DNA from: an uncultured Collinsella sp.
GTDB lineage: Bacteria; Actinomycetota; Coriobacteriia; Coriobacteriales; Coriobacteriaceae
Assembly (NCBI GenBank): GCA_900549065.1
Contig: URNC01000056.1
Location: forward strand, 1 to 11,712
DNA length: 11,712 bases
Direction of reading: 5' to 3'
Part shown: in pieces, positions 1 to 5,399 of the stretch
Numbering within the stretch: position 1 is the first letter of the stretch
Layout of the letters: the number at the start of each line of letters is the position of its first letter
Made by a program: the position numbers and the translations under genes
Notes under the pieces: model-generated
Database searches by the model: none
What the model saw: only the letters and a program-made list of their open reading frames with translations
What the model was told of the DNA's origin: nothing

Positions 1-50
1 TGTGGGAGGACCTCCACCACAGGGACCCGTACCCGTTCTGGCTGGATTAA
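1..50 (+). CDS. 3' end of an unidentified gene (partial)
   Basis: The frame starting at base 3 is open from the window edge to a TAA at 48-50 and reads WEDLHHRDPYPFWLD. Codon choice is GC-rich at third positions (GAG GAC CTC, TAC CCG TTC TGG CTG), like the real genes of this window. The DNA right after the stop becomes AT-richer and loses that pattern, which suggests a true C-terminus cut by the window edge. Fifteen residues are too few to name the product, and I do not recognise it. It would be transcribed in the same direction as the gene at 437. Confidence 0.4.
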   Translation, partial: WEDLHHRDPYPFWLD

Positions 51-436
51 TGGATAGAAACGGATGTTCTATCGGGACACACATTTTGTCCTATAAGCCG
101 CAAAACACGCACTCATTTCTTTACCAAAAGCGCGAAATCCACCCTTCGAGGCCCAAAAAATAAAGCCCCAAGCGCTAAAAGTGTTCGCCCGGTGGCAAAC
201 CCACACCTCACACAGGGCTGATAAATCGTTTTAGCAAGAACCAAATCGACCTGGTTTTCGGAAGTATGCGGCAAATTCTGGAACCTCCGAGCACACCCTG
301 TTTTTTCGCAACAAAATGCCTGATAAACTAGCCTCAAAAGCCAGGTCCGCTCATAGAGTTCAGATTTTGCCGCATACTTCCGGATTGACGCTGGCATCAC
401 TCGCTTCAAAGAGATGATTTCGGCCAGGAGGGCATT
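51..436. other. AT-richer intergenic region with hairpins, no convincing gene
   Basis: This 386-base stretch has lower GC than the rest of the window. It holds a small hairpin GATAGAA (53-59)/TTCTATC (67-73), a second short one GGACA (75-79)/TGTCC (87-91), and the long inverted repeat described separately. A 115-codon open frame on the minus strand (460 down to 113) runs antisense through the ribosome-binding site and start of the next gene and has no convincing start signal, so I do not call it a gene. A TTGACG (385-390) next to the right arm of the inverted repeat resembles a -35 box, but I see no good -10 box at the right distance. Confidence 0.5.
248..384. repeat. Long inverted repeat upstream of the nuclease-fold gene
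   Basis: A perfect 17-bp inverted repeat pairs 259-275 (CGGAAGTATGCGGCAAA) with 366-382. It extends inward past one mismatch through TCTG and, with one bulged base, AAC/GTT, giving about 24 pairs around a spacer of roughly 80 nt. A second inverted pair, 248-258 with 337-347 (GACCTGG/CCAGGTC plus flanking T/A bases and one G-T), crosses the first, so as RNA the two stems would form a pseudoknot-like topology or compete. The element ends about 55 bases before the start codon at 437 and touches a possible -35 box. It could be an operator, a structured leader or a repeat family; the sequence alone does not decide. Confidence 0.6.
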
Positions 437-1510
437 ATGGACCTGACGCTTTGTGGGCAATCCGCCTTTAACTACTACCGCATCCCGCCGCAGGTATTAG
501 GCCTTTACCCCGCCATTAGCCTTGGCAATATGGATCGCAGATGTTGTGGCCTCGGAAGTCATGCAGTTGTAAAAGACCTGCTTCACGCACCACTTCACAG
601 GCTTGTATTCACTCGGGCACAATCCGGGTCGCGAAGCCTGTTTAAATCGCACCTCCTGACCCAAGAACCACCTCCGGGGTCGTTTAGGCAGACTGAACAT
701 GGATTTGATGTCACTTCACCGGAGTTCACGCTGCTCAGCCTTGCCACGCAGGTCTCACGCAACCAGTTGCTCATGGCGTGCTACGAGATGTGCGGCTCCT
801 TTGCAGTGTTTAAGCCCTGCGAGCGAACGCAACAACAACTCGATGAAGCTATTTCGCTTAAGTTCATTCCACCCAACTGCGGCTGGGAGCGAGTTAACGA
901 CACCAAGGGCAATGACACCAACTTGTGGAAGCGCACGCCGCTTCTTACCGCAACGGATATCGCCGCGTTCGCCAAGCAAGCCGCAGGCCTGCGCGGCGTC
1001 AAACAACTGCGCTGGGCGGCCGAGCACATGACGGGGCAGGCCGCCTCGCCCTTCGAAGTACAGACCTCCTTGCTTATCTCGCTCCCCCGCGACGAGGGCG
1101 GCCAGGGCATCGAGATCGCCAACAACGCGCGCATCCCGCTCAGTGAAGCCGCACGTTCGCTGTATGACAAAACCTGCTGCTACGCCGATATCCTCATCGA
1201 AAGCGCCACCGACAGCATGGGCGTCATTCTGGAATGCCAAGGCCGCTCTGCCCACGACAGCGAAGCCGCGAGCCTCTCCGATGCCGAGCGCGCCACCGCG
1301 CTCACAAGCATGGGCTACGACGTCATCCAAATTACCTATGACCAGATCAAGGAGAAGAAGAGCTTCGACCACATAGCCGAGCTCATCCATAAAAAGGCCG
1401 GGCTTCCCCACATCCCAAAGACCAAACAGGAGCGCATTGCCGAAGATACCTTACGGCAAGAGCTACTTGTCGATTGGGTTGAGCTATTCACTGCCGGGCC
1501 GGCCAGCTAG
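437..1510 (+). CDS. Vsr/DUF559-like nuclease-fold protein, function unknown
   Basis: This 357-residue protein has no function I can name. The C-terminal third resembles the PD-(D/E)XK-type fold seen in Vsr and DUF559 proteins and in AbiEi-like actinobacterial proteins. D251 lies in ADILIE, E266 and Q268 lie in VILECQGRSAH, a helix with conserved-looking DAERATAL follows, and then GYDVIQITYDQI (293-304). The middle part has SPEFTLLSLA (94-103), GLRGVKQLRWA (184-194) and SPFEVQTSLLISLP (204-217), which I recognise as the pattern of a family with several copies in Coriobacteriia. There is no signal peptide or membrane segment. The start is supported by AGGAGG at 426-431, five bases before ATG. 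The first half is less GC-rich than the second, which could mean recent acquisition or a mosaic origin. The stop overlaps that of the convergent neighbour. Whether it cuts DNA, binds DNA or is part of a defence or toxin-antitoxin module is not shown. Confidence 0.75.
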   Translation: MDLTLCGQSAFNYYRIPPQVLGLYPAISLGNMDRRCCGLGSHAVVKDLLHAPLHRLVFTRAQSGSRSLFKSHLLTQEPPPGSFRQTEHGFDVTSPEFTLLSLATQVSRNQLLMACYEMCGSFAVFKPCERTQQQLDEAISLKFIPPNCGWERVNDTKGNDTNLWKRTPLLTATDIAAFAKQAAGLRGVKQLRWAAEHMTGQAASPFEVQTSLLISLPRDEGGQGIEIANNARIPLSEAARSLYDKTCCYADILIESATDSMGVILECQGRSAHDSEAASLSDAERATALTSMGYDVIQITYDQIKEKKSFDHIAELIHKKAGLPHIPKTKQERIAEDTLRQELLVDWVELFTAGPAS

Positions 1511-2367
1511 CAGCTAGCAATCAGGGGCAGCGCAGGCACATCGGGCGATTCGACACGGGCGGCAAAACCCGCCTCGGTTAGCTCGATGACCTCGGTAAAC
1601 GTCGCGTCGAAGAATTCCTCGGTCAGCAGGCGGTATGGCGGATGGTCGGGATCGCCGGGGTTTTCGCGTACAATCTCGTGCATGACGCCGATGGTCTTGA
1701 GCACATACTCTTTATGGATGGGATACTGCCCAAAACGCGTCGCAGCGGTATACAGGCGATCGGTCGCACGCGGAATCGAAACAATGCCGAGCGTCTTGCC
1801 AAACCAGTCAAAGTCGCCTTGCTTTTTAATGCGGAACTCCTCGCACGGCTTGCCGCCGTGCGCCTCCAGGTACTGATTCACGCGCGTATTCCATACGGTA
1901 TCGGCCACCAGATGCGACCAGACACCCAATGTCAAATCGAGCAACGACTGCGCCACGTCCTCGGACGCAAGCGAGAACTCACGAGCGCCGGGACCGACAA
2001 CCGGCTCGGCATCCCTGTAGCGCTGGGGATAGTGCACGCGATTCAGTCGCTCGCGCTCCTCGACAATCGAGGTAGCCTCGGCGGGTTCGCCCGCGGGTGC
2101 GCCGTTAAGCAGCGGCGCCACATAGGTATCCCAGAACTCATGCTCACGAGGCTTAGGGATGGGTTCAGGCTTGGCAAAGTGCGTAATGCGGTACGGGATG
2201 GGATCGGCGATGCCAGGGACCATATAGCCCACGAAGATATCCGGAACCACGCAGCCAAACAAAAAGGCATTGCGGTCGCGCACGCTATTGGCAAGCGCAC
2301 CGGTGCGCTCCAGCAAACGCTCCGTCTGAGCGATATGAATGTTCCAGCTTGGCATAGCCACCCCCAT
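1507..2367 (-). CDS. Zinc-dependent phospholipase C-like protein
   Basis: The 286-residue product resembles the zinc-dependent phospholipase C / S1-P1 nuclease-like fold. It has an N-terminal MPSWNIHIA with H11, then FLFGCVVPDIFVG with PD at 42-43, THF at 62-64, and a helix GVWSHLVADTVWN with H152 and D156. These His/Asp positions are the expected zinc ligands. I see no signal peptide, so it is probably cytoplasmic, and lipase activity is only a family-based guess. Two starts are possible: ATG at 2367, and ATG at 2355, which gives the typical MPS...H beginning. The second is preceded by a GGGGGTGG purine run and sits about 18 bases after the start of transcription implied by a TATAGT -10-like box (2381-2386), so I favour 2355. 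It is convergent with the nuclease-fold gene and follows the transporter operon in the same direction. Confidence 0.75.
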   Translation of the reverse strand: MGVAMPSWNIHIAQTERLLERTGALANSVRDRNAFLFGCVVPDIFVGYMVPGIADPIPYRITHFAKPEPIPKPREHEFWDTYVAPLLNGAPAGEPAEATSIVEERERLNRVHYPQRYRDAEPVVGPGAREFSLASEDVAQSLLDLTLGVWSHLVADTVWNTRVNQYLEAHGGKPCEEFRIKKQGDFDWFGKTLGIVSIPRATDRLYTAATRFGQYPIHKEYVLKTIGVMHEIVRENPGDPDHPPYRLLTEEFFDATFTEVIELTEAGFAARVESPDVPALPLIASC

Positions 2368-2380
2368 AAAAACCTGGATA

Positions 2381-2386
2381 ACTATA
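2381..2386 (-). promoter_or_regulatory. Possible -10 box of the phospholipase-like gene
   Basis: On the minus strand the sequence reads TATAGT, five of six matches to the consensus, 14 bases before the outer ATG (2367) and 26 before the inner ATG (2355). I find no good -35 box at the usual distance. If used, the leader would be very short for the outer start but would contain the purine-rich ribosome-binding site for the inner one. Confidence 0.3.
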
Positions 2387-2395
2387 CCATCACGG

Positions 2396-2414
2396 CAAAG
2401 CCGCGCAGGCGGCT
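2396..2414 (-). terminator. Weak terminator-like hairpin after the transporter operon
   Basis: AGCCGC (2399-2404) and GCGGCT (2409-2414) form a six-pair GC-rich stem with a four-base loop. On the minus strand it is followed by only three T bases. It lies 20 bases past the ATPase stop codon at 2435, which is the right place to end the operon, but the short stem and short T-run make it weak. Confidence 0.35.
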
Positions 2415-2434
2415 ACGCACGCTCTACGCAGCAA

Positions 2435-3205
2435 CTATTCCGCAGCGCCGCTTTCGGTTCCATACGACGGCGAAGGCGCCTCGACCACATGGTGATATCG
2501 ATCGATATAGATTGCACGGGCACCCAGGCGTCGCACCAAATCCTGATGATGTGTGCTCATCAAGACCGTCTTACCCGCCGCGACGTAGGCCAGCAAGAAG
2601 TTGACCACGATGTCGCATGAATCCTCGTCGAGCCCATTGGTAGGCTCGTCGAGCACCAGGATATCCGGGTTCATCGACACCACCGCAGCCAGCGCAACGC
2701 GCTTCTTTTGCCCGCCCGAGAGCTGATAGGGAGAGACGTCGACAAGGTCGGCAACCTGGAACAGCTCCATGGCATCGCGCACGCGGCGCTCGAGCTCGTC
2801 TGCCGGCAGCCCCATCTGCACGGGACCAAAAGCAACTTCCTCGCCCACCGTAGCGCAGAACAGCTGGGCGTCGGCATTCTGGAACACAAAGCCCACGCGC
2901 TGATGAAAACGCTGAGCGGCCGCAGAATCCTTTAGAAACGCCGCATCAATCACGTGCCCGTCAAACAGGTATGCCCCTGCGTCCGCGAGCTCAAGGCCGT
3001 TGATAAGGCGCATGATCGTCGTCTTGCCGCAGCCGTTAGGACCGAGCAGGGCAACGAGTTCACCACGATCGACCTGCAGCGACACGCCATCGACAACCGT
3101 ATGCCCCGCATAGGAGAACACCACGTCGCGCAGCTCGATGAGCGGCGCGACCTCGGCGCCGCCCGCACCGTTCGTGCCCGCCGCACTATTCATATCGATC
3201 GTCAA
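2435..3205 (-). CDS. nikO: Energy-coupling ATPase of nickel/cobalt ECF transporter (NikO/CbiO)
   Basis: This is the ABC ATPase that powers uptake of a transition metal by the ECF transporter encoded just upstream. Counted from the TTG start it has 256 residues: Walker A GPNGCGKT at 55-62, Q-loop VFQN ending at 110 followed by the CbiO-like ADAQLF, ABC signature LSGGQ at 162-166, Walker B ILVLDE at 182-187, and switch histidines STHH at 217-220. The frame is open up to 3355, but that part lies inside the T-component gene and reads as Arg/Cys-rich nonsense. I chose TTG at 3205 because AAGGG sits seven bases ahead of it. ATG at 3229 and ATG at 3193 are alternatives with poorer ribosome-binding sites. 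It lies 46 bases after the T-component stop. The nickel assignment rests on the operator upstream of the operon; by protein sequence alone, cobalt is equally possible. Confidence 0.88.
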   Translation of the reverse strand: MTIDMNSAAGTNGAGGAEVAPLIELRDVVFSYAGHTVVDGVSLQVDRGELVALLGPNGCGKTTIMRLINGLELADAGAYLFDGHVIDAAFLKDSAAAQRFHQRVGFVFQNADAQLFCATVGEEVAFGPVQMGLPADELERRVRDAMELFQVADLVDVSPYQLSGGQKKRVALAAVVSMNPDILVLDEPTNGLDEDSCDIVVNFLLAYVAAGKTVLMSTHHQDLVRRLGARAIYIDRYHHVVEAPSPSYGTESGAAE

Positions 3206-3251
3206 AACGTCGCCCTTCCCTATTTGCATCCCCAGCCGGAACCAGCAGCGC

Positions 3252-4094
3252 CTACAGCACGGCGCACAACACCGCCAGCAGCGCCACGCCGGCCGCATAG
3301 ACCGCATCGCGCCAGCCAAACCCGGCGCGCGCGGGCGCCGGATACGCACCCGCAAAACCGCGGCACAGCATGGCCTCGTCCATCGCGCGGCTGCATTCCA
3401 TCGCCTTGATAAAGGTCATGCCCATGATACCCGCGATCGAATCGGTACGCGAAAATCCCTCAGGCGCACGGCCAACGCTGCGCAGCATGACCGATTCGCA
3501 CAAATTGTGCGCCGTGCGACCCAGCACCTCGACGTGCTTGAGCGCCATATCAAACGTAAAGATAACTTCGTCGGGCAGATGAAGCATCTTGAGCGCCGCC
3601 GACATGCGGCTCCACGTGAGGGTCCACGAAACGCCCAGCACCAGCGACACATTAATGAAGGTCTTGAGCGCAATTTTGAGCATGGCGCCCGTAGCGGAAG
3701 CGCCCAGCAGCAGGGCAGGCAGCGCCAAAACCACTGCGAGCCCCGCGGCGCCAAGCGCCGGCACAAAGGTCGCCCGCAGCCCGCGTACGGGGCGCACGGC
3801 AACGAGCACCAGCGCAATGGCCGCCATCAACATGAGGTATAGCGGGCTCTGTGTCAGACACACGCACAGGACGCAAACGAACATCCCCACCAGGCGCACC
3901 GGAGCCGAAACGCAAGAAAGGGCGCGGTCGACCATCGACCCGCCCTCGTGCGCGCCTCCACCCAGGCGAACCCGCTCAAGCAGGCTCGCCAGGTGCAGGA
4001 CATTCTGTTGCATTACGCGATGCCGAGCGCCCGTGGGCTCGTAACGCTGCTCGTCCGCAAGCCAGCTAGGCAGCTCGGCTATTGCCATGAGCAC
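3252..4094 (-). CDS. nikQ: Transmembrane T component of nickel/cobalt ECF transporter (NikQ/CbiQ)
   Basis: This 280-residue membrane protein is the EcfT-type coupling subunit linking the metal-binding component to the ATPase. Hydrophobic segments run at about 66-80, 85-100, 110-131 and 143-158, with another at the C-terminus (264-280). Between them is the cytoplasmic coupling region, with LRSVGRA (204-210) and SRAMDEAMLCRGFAG (235-249), the latter close to the Ala-x-x-x-Arg-Gly coupling-helix motif of T components. About 57 polar residues precede the first membrane segment, longer than in typical CbiQ proteins. The frame starts with GTG at 4094, with AAGGA five bases ahead. ATG at 4088 is an alternative with an 11-base gap. 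The gene overlaps the end of the upstream gene by 29 bases, consistent with translational coupling. Confidence 0.87.
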   Translation of the reverse strand: MLMAIAELPSWLADEQRYEPTGARHRVMQQNVLHLASLLERVRLGGGAHEGGSMVDRALSCVSAPVRLVGMFVCVLCVCLTQSPLYLMLMAAIALVLVAVRPVRGLRATFVPALGAAGLAVVLALPALLLGASATGAMLKIALKTFINVSLVLGVSWTLTWSRMSAALKMLHLPDEVIFTFDMALKHVEVLGRTAHNLCESVMLRSVGRAPEGFSRTDSIAGIMGMTFIKAMECSRAMDEAMLCRGFAGAYPAPARAGFGWRDAVYAAGVALLAVLCAVL

Positions 4095-5151
4095 CGCTTT
4101 CCTTAACCGTCAGCGAAATCAGACGGAATGCGATGGTGAGCACCGCCACGCCAATCACGCCGGACAGGATATACATGGCAGCCTGACCGGCAAAGCCAAG
4201 ACCCTGCTCCTCGGAATAGGCCTGCAGGTAATCGCCCGTGGGCAGGGCATCGGCAAAAGTCGGGGTGTCGAGGCCGACCGAAGCCTGCAGGCTGTCGTCG
4301 CCAGCCTCCTGAACGGCGGTCGCGGCGCCCTCGGCATCCCACTCACCCCAGGCGTCACCGGTGGCAAGCAAGCCGAGCGGCGTAGCCACGACAAGCACGG
4401 CGACCAGAATGAGCGTGGGGACCAGCGAGGTCTTCTTGGCAGCAGTGCCCTCGGCAGCAAGCTGGCCATCGACGGCCTCGGGCCCGACGATAACGCTCGG
4501 CGCCGTCTTCTTAATGAAACCGTAGATGGCGGCCGTCGCCACGCCCTCGATCACGCCGGCAACCAGCATATGCGGGATCAACATGGCCGGAATAGCCACA
4601 GACAACGGGAAGGGGCAGTACAGCGGAGCGCCCAATGCATTCGTGAAGAGCATGGGCTGAATGCCGAACTCGATCGCCGCGCACAGGGCCGCCAGGCACA
4701 GGCCGACCCAACCGCTCACGATGGCGGAAACCGAGGTGCCCCAGCTCTTGTCGTGCAGACGGCTGTTGAGCGCACGGAACACGATAGCAGCGGCAAACGG
4801 CAGCACAAAGGCCATGTTAAAGCAGTTGGCGCCAAAGGACAGAACGCCGCCGTCGCCAAACAGCAGCGCCTGCAGCGCCAGCGCGACCGAGACAGCGATA
4901 GCCGCGGCCTCGGGGCCCAGCAGCAGCGCGATGAGCGCGCCGCCAACAGCGTGACCAGTGGTGCCGCCAGGCAGCGGCACGTTGAACATCATGAGCAAGA
5001 AAGAAAATGCGGCGCAGATACCCAGGAAAGCCATGTGCTCGCGATCGAGCGTGGCGCGCACCTTCTTGATGCAGTGGACCCAAACGGGCACCATCGCCAC
5101 CGCCATGACGGCATCGGTCTGCGGGGACAGATAATTATCTGGAATGTGCAT
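4066..5151 (-). CDS. nikMN: Metal-binding component of nickel/cobalt ECF transporter, NikM-NikN (CbiM-CbiN type) fusion
   Basis: This 361-residue membrane protein captures the metal ion for uptake. The N-terminus MHIPDNYLSP carries the free-N-terminus Met1-His2 metal site, and H67 in GTTGHAVGG falls exactly where the third ligand His67 is described for NikM2. Residues 1-220 form the NikM/CbiM membrane domain. After a polar linker, a segment at about 243-262, ATGDAWGEW, a roughly 60-residue extracytoplasmic loop and a last membrane helix (about 327-348) match the two-helix NikN/CbiN part, so M and N are fused. In the usual MHIPDG beginning, Gly is replaced here by Asn (N6). GGGAGG five bases before ATG supports the start. 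It is the first gene of the operon and sits directly behind a promoter and a NikR-type operator. Confidence 0.9.
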   Translation of the reverse strand: MHIPDNYLSPQTDAVMAVAMVPVWVHCIKKVRATLDREHMAFLGICAAFSFLLMMFNVPLPGGTTGHAVGGALIALLLGPEAAAIAVSVALALQALLFGDGGVLSFGANCFNMAFVLPFAAAIVFRALNSRLHDKSWGTSVSAIVSGWVGLCLAALCAAIEFGIQPMLFTNALGAPLYCPFPLSVAIPAMLIPHMLVAGVIEGVATAAIYGFIKKTAPSVIVGPEAVDGQLAAEGTAAKKTSLVPTLILVAVLVVATPLGLLATGDAWGEWDAEGAATAVQEAGDDSLQASVGLDTPTFADALPTGDYLQAYSEEQGLGFAGQAAMYILSGVIGVAVLTIAFRLISLTVKESGAHGNSRAA

Positions 5152-5208
5152 GTACGCCTCCCGGTTGTCGGCGCACAGAATTGCAACGCCGCCTGAATCA
5201 CCTTGCCA

Positions 5209-5236
5209 GTGTTACGTATTGTCAGACTCGTAACAC
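5209..5236. promoter_or_regulatory. NikR-type operator (GTGTTAC-N14-GTAACAC)
   Basis: GTGTTAC (5209-5215) and GTAACAC (5230-5236) are perfect inverted copies separated by 14 bases; one further inner G/C pair makes the arms eight bases long. This is the operator consensus I recall for the Geobacter uraniireducens type of the nickel repressor NikR, GTGTTAC-N13/14-GTAACAC, which differs from the E. coli GTATGA-N16-TCATAC. It covers the predicted transcription start of the metal transporter operon, as expected for a repressor site. No nikR gene is in the window. Confidence 0.8.
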
Positions 5237-5246
5237 GACGCGGGCT

Positions 5247-5275
5247 ATCATAGCAAAACGGCGCGCTGCCGACAA
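5247..5275 (-). promoter_or_regulatory. Promoter of the nickel/cobalt transporter operon
   Basis: On the minus strand, TTGTCG (5270-5275) and TATGAT (5247-5252) are separated by 17 bases; they match the -35 and -10 consensus at four and five of six positions. Transcription would start near 5240, immediately before or inside the NikR-type palindrome, leaving a leader of about 90 bases before the ATG at 5151. The -35 box lies in the loop of the terminator-like hairpin at 5259-5287. Confidence 0.65.
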
Positions 5276-5287
5276 AGCAGCACGCCG
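5255..5287 (-). terminator. Probable intrinsic terminator of pheS-pheT, overlapping the next promoter
   Basis: CGGCGCGCTGC (5259-5269) and GCAGCACGCCG (5277-5287) form an 11-position stem with one mismatch and a seven-base loop. On the minus strand the stem is followed by GTTTTG, a short T-run at 5255-5258. Further out, CATAG (5249-5253) and CTATG (5288-5292) are also complementary. It lies about 110 bases past the pheT stop. The T-run is short, so efficiency is uncertain. Confidence 0.5.
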
Positions 5288-5321
5288 CTATGTAATGCGC
5301 GTGTCATATATGCAGGTTCAA

Positions 5322-5342
5322 CGGTGTCTTTTCCGAACACCG
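5322..5342. repeat. Short hairpin in the pheT-nikMN intergenic region
   Basis: CGGTGT (5322-5327) and ACACCG (5337-5342) form a six-pair stem with a nine-base loop. No T-run follows on either strand. It could stabilise the pheT 3' end, but I see no specific role. Confidence 0.4.
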
Positions 5343-5350
5343 CGGTCACG

Positions 5351-5382
5351 CAGGACCCCACAACAACTGCCGAGGGGTCCTG
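5351..5382. repeat. Perfect 9-bp hairpin just after pheT
   Basis: CAGGACCCC (5351-5359) and GGGGTCCTG (5374-5382) are perfectly complementary with a 14-base loop. It begins 18 bases past the pheT stop codon. There is no T-run, so it is not a standard intrinsic terminator. It may protect the mRNA 3' end or act together with the hairpin at 5255-5287. Confidence 0.6.
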
Positions 5383-5399
5383 TGCTCCCAGCGCAAATC

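Noticed and set aside
113..460. 115-codon minus-strand open frame
   Set aside because: It is antisense to the ribosome-binding site and start of the 437 gene, has no supported start, contains the inverted repeat and lacks the codon pattern of real genes here. If the region proves to be a genome-wide repeat, it could be revisited.
3206..3355. N-terminal extension of the ATPase to a start at 3355
   Set aside because: The added residues are Arg/Cys/Trp-rich and lie inside the T-component coding sequence in another frame; family members start close to the MTIDM region.
5152..5246. Cobalamin riboswitch upstream of the transporter
   Set aside because: The leader is only about 90 bases and shows no B12-box-like sequence; a NikR-type palindrome is present instead.
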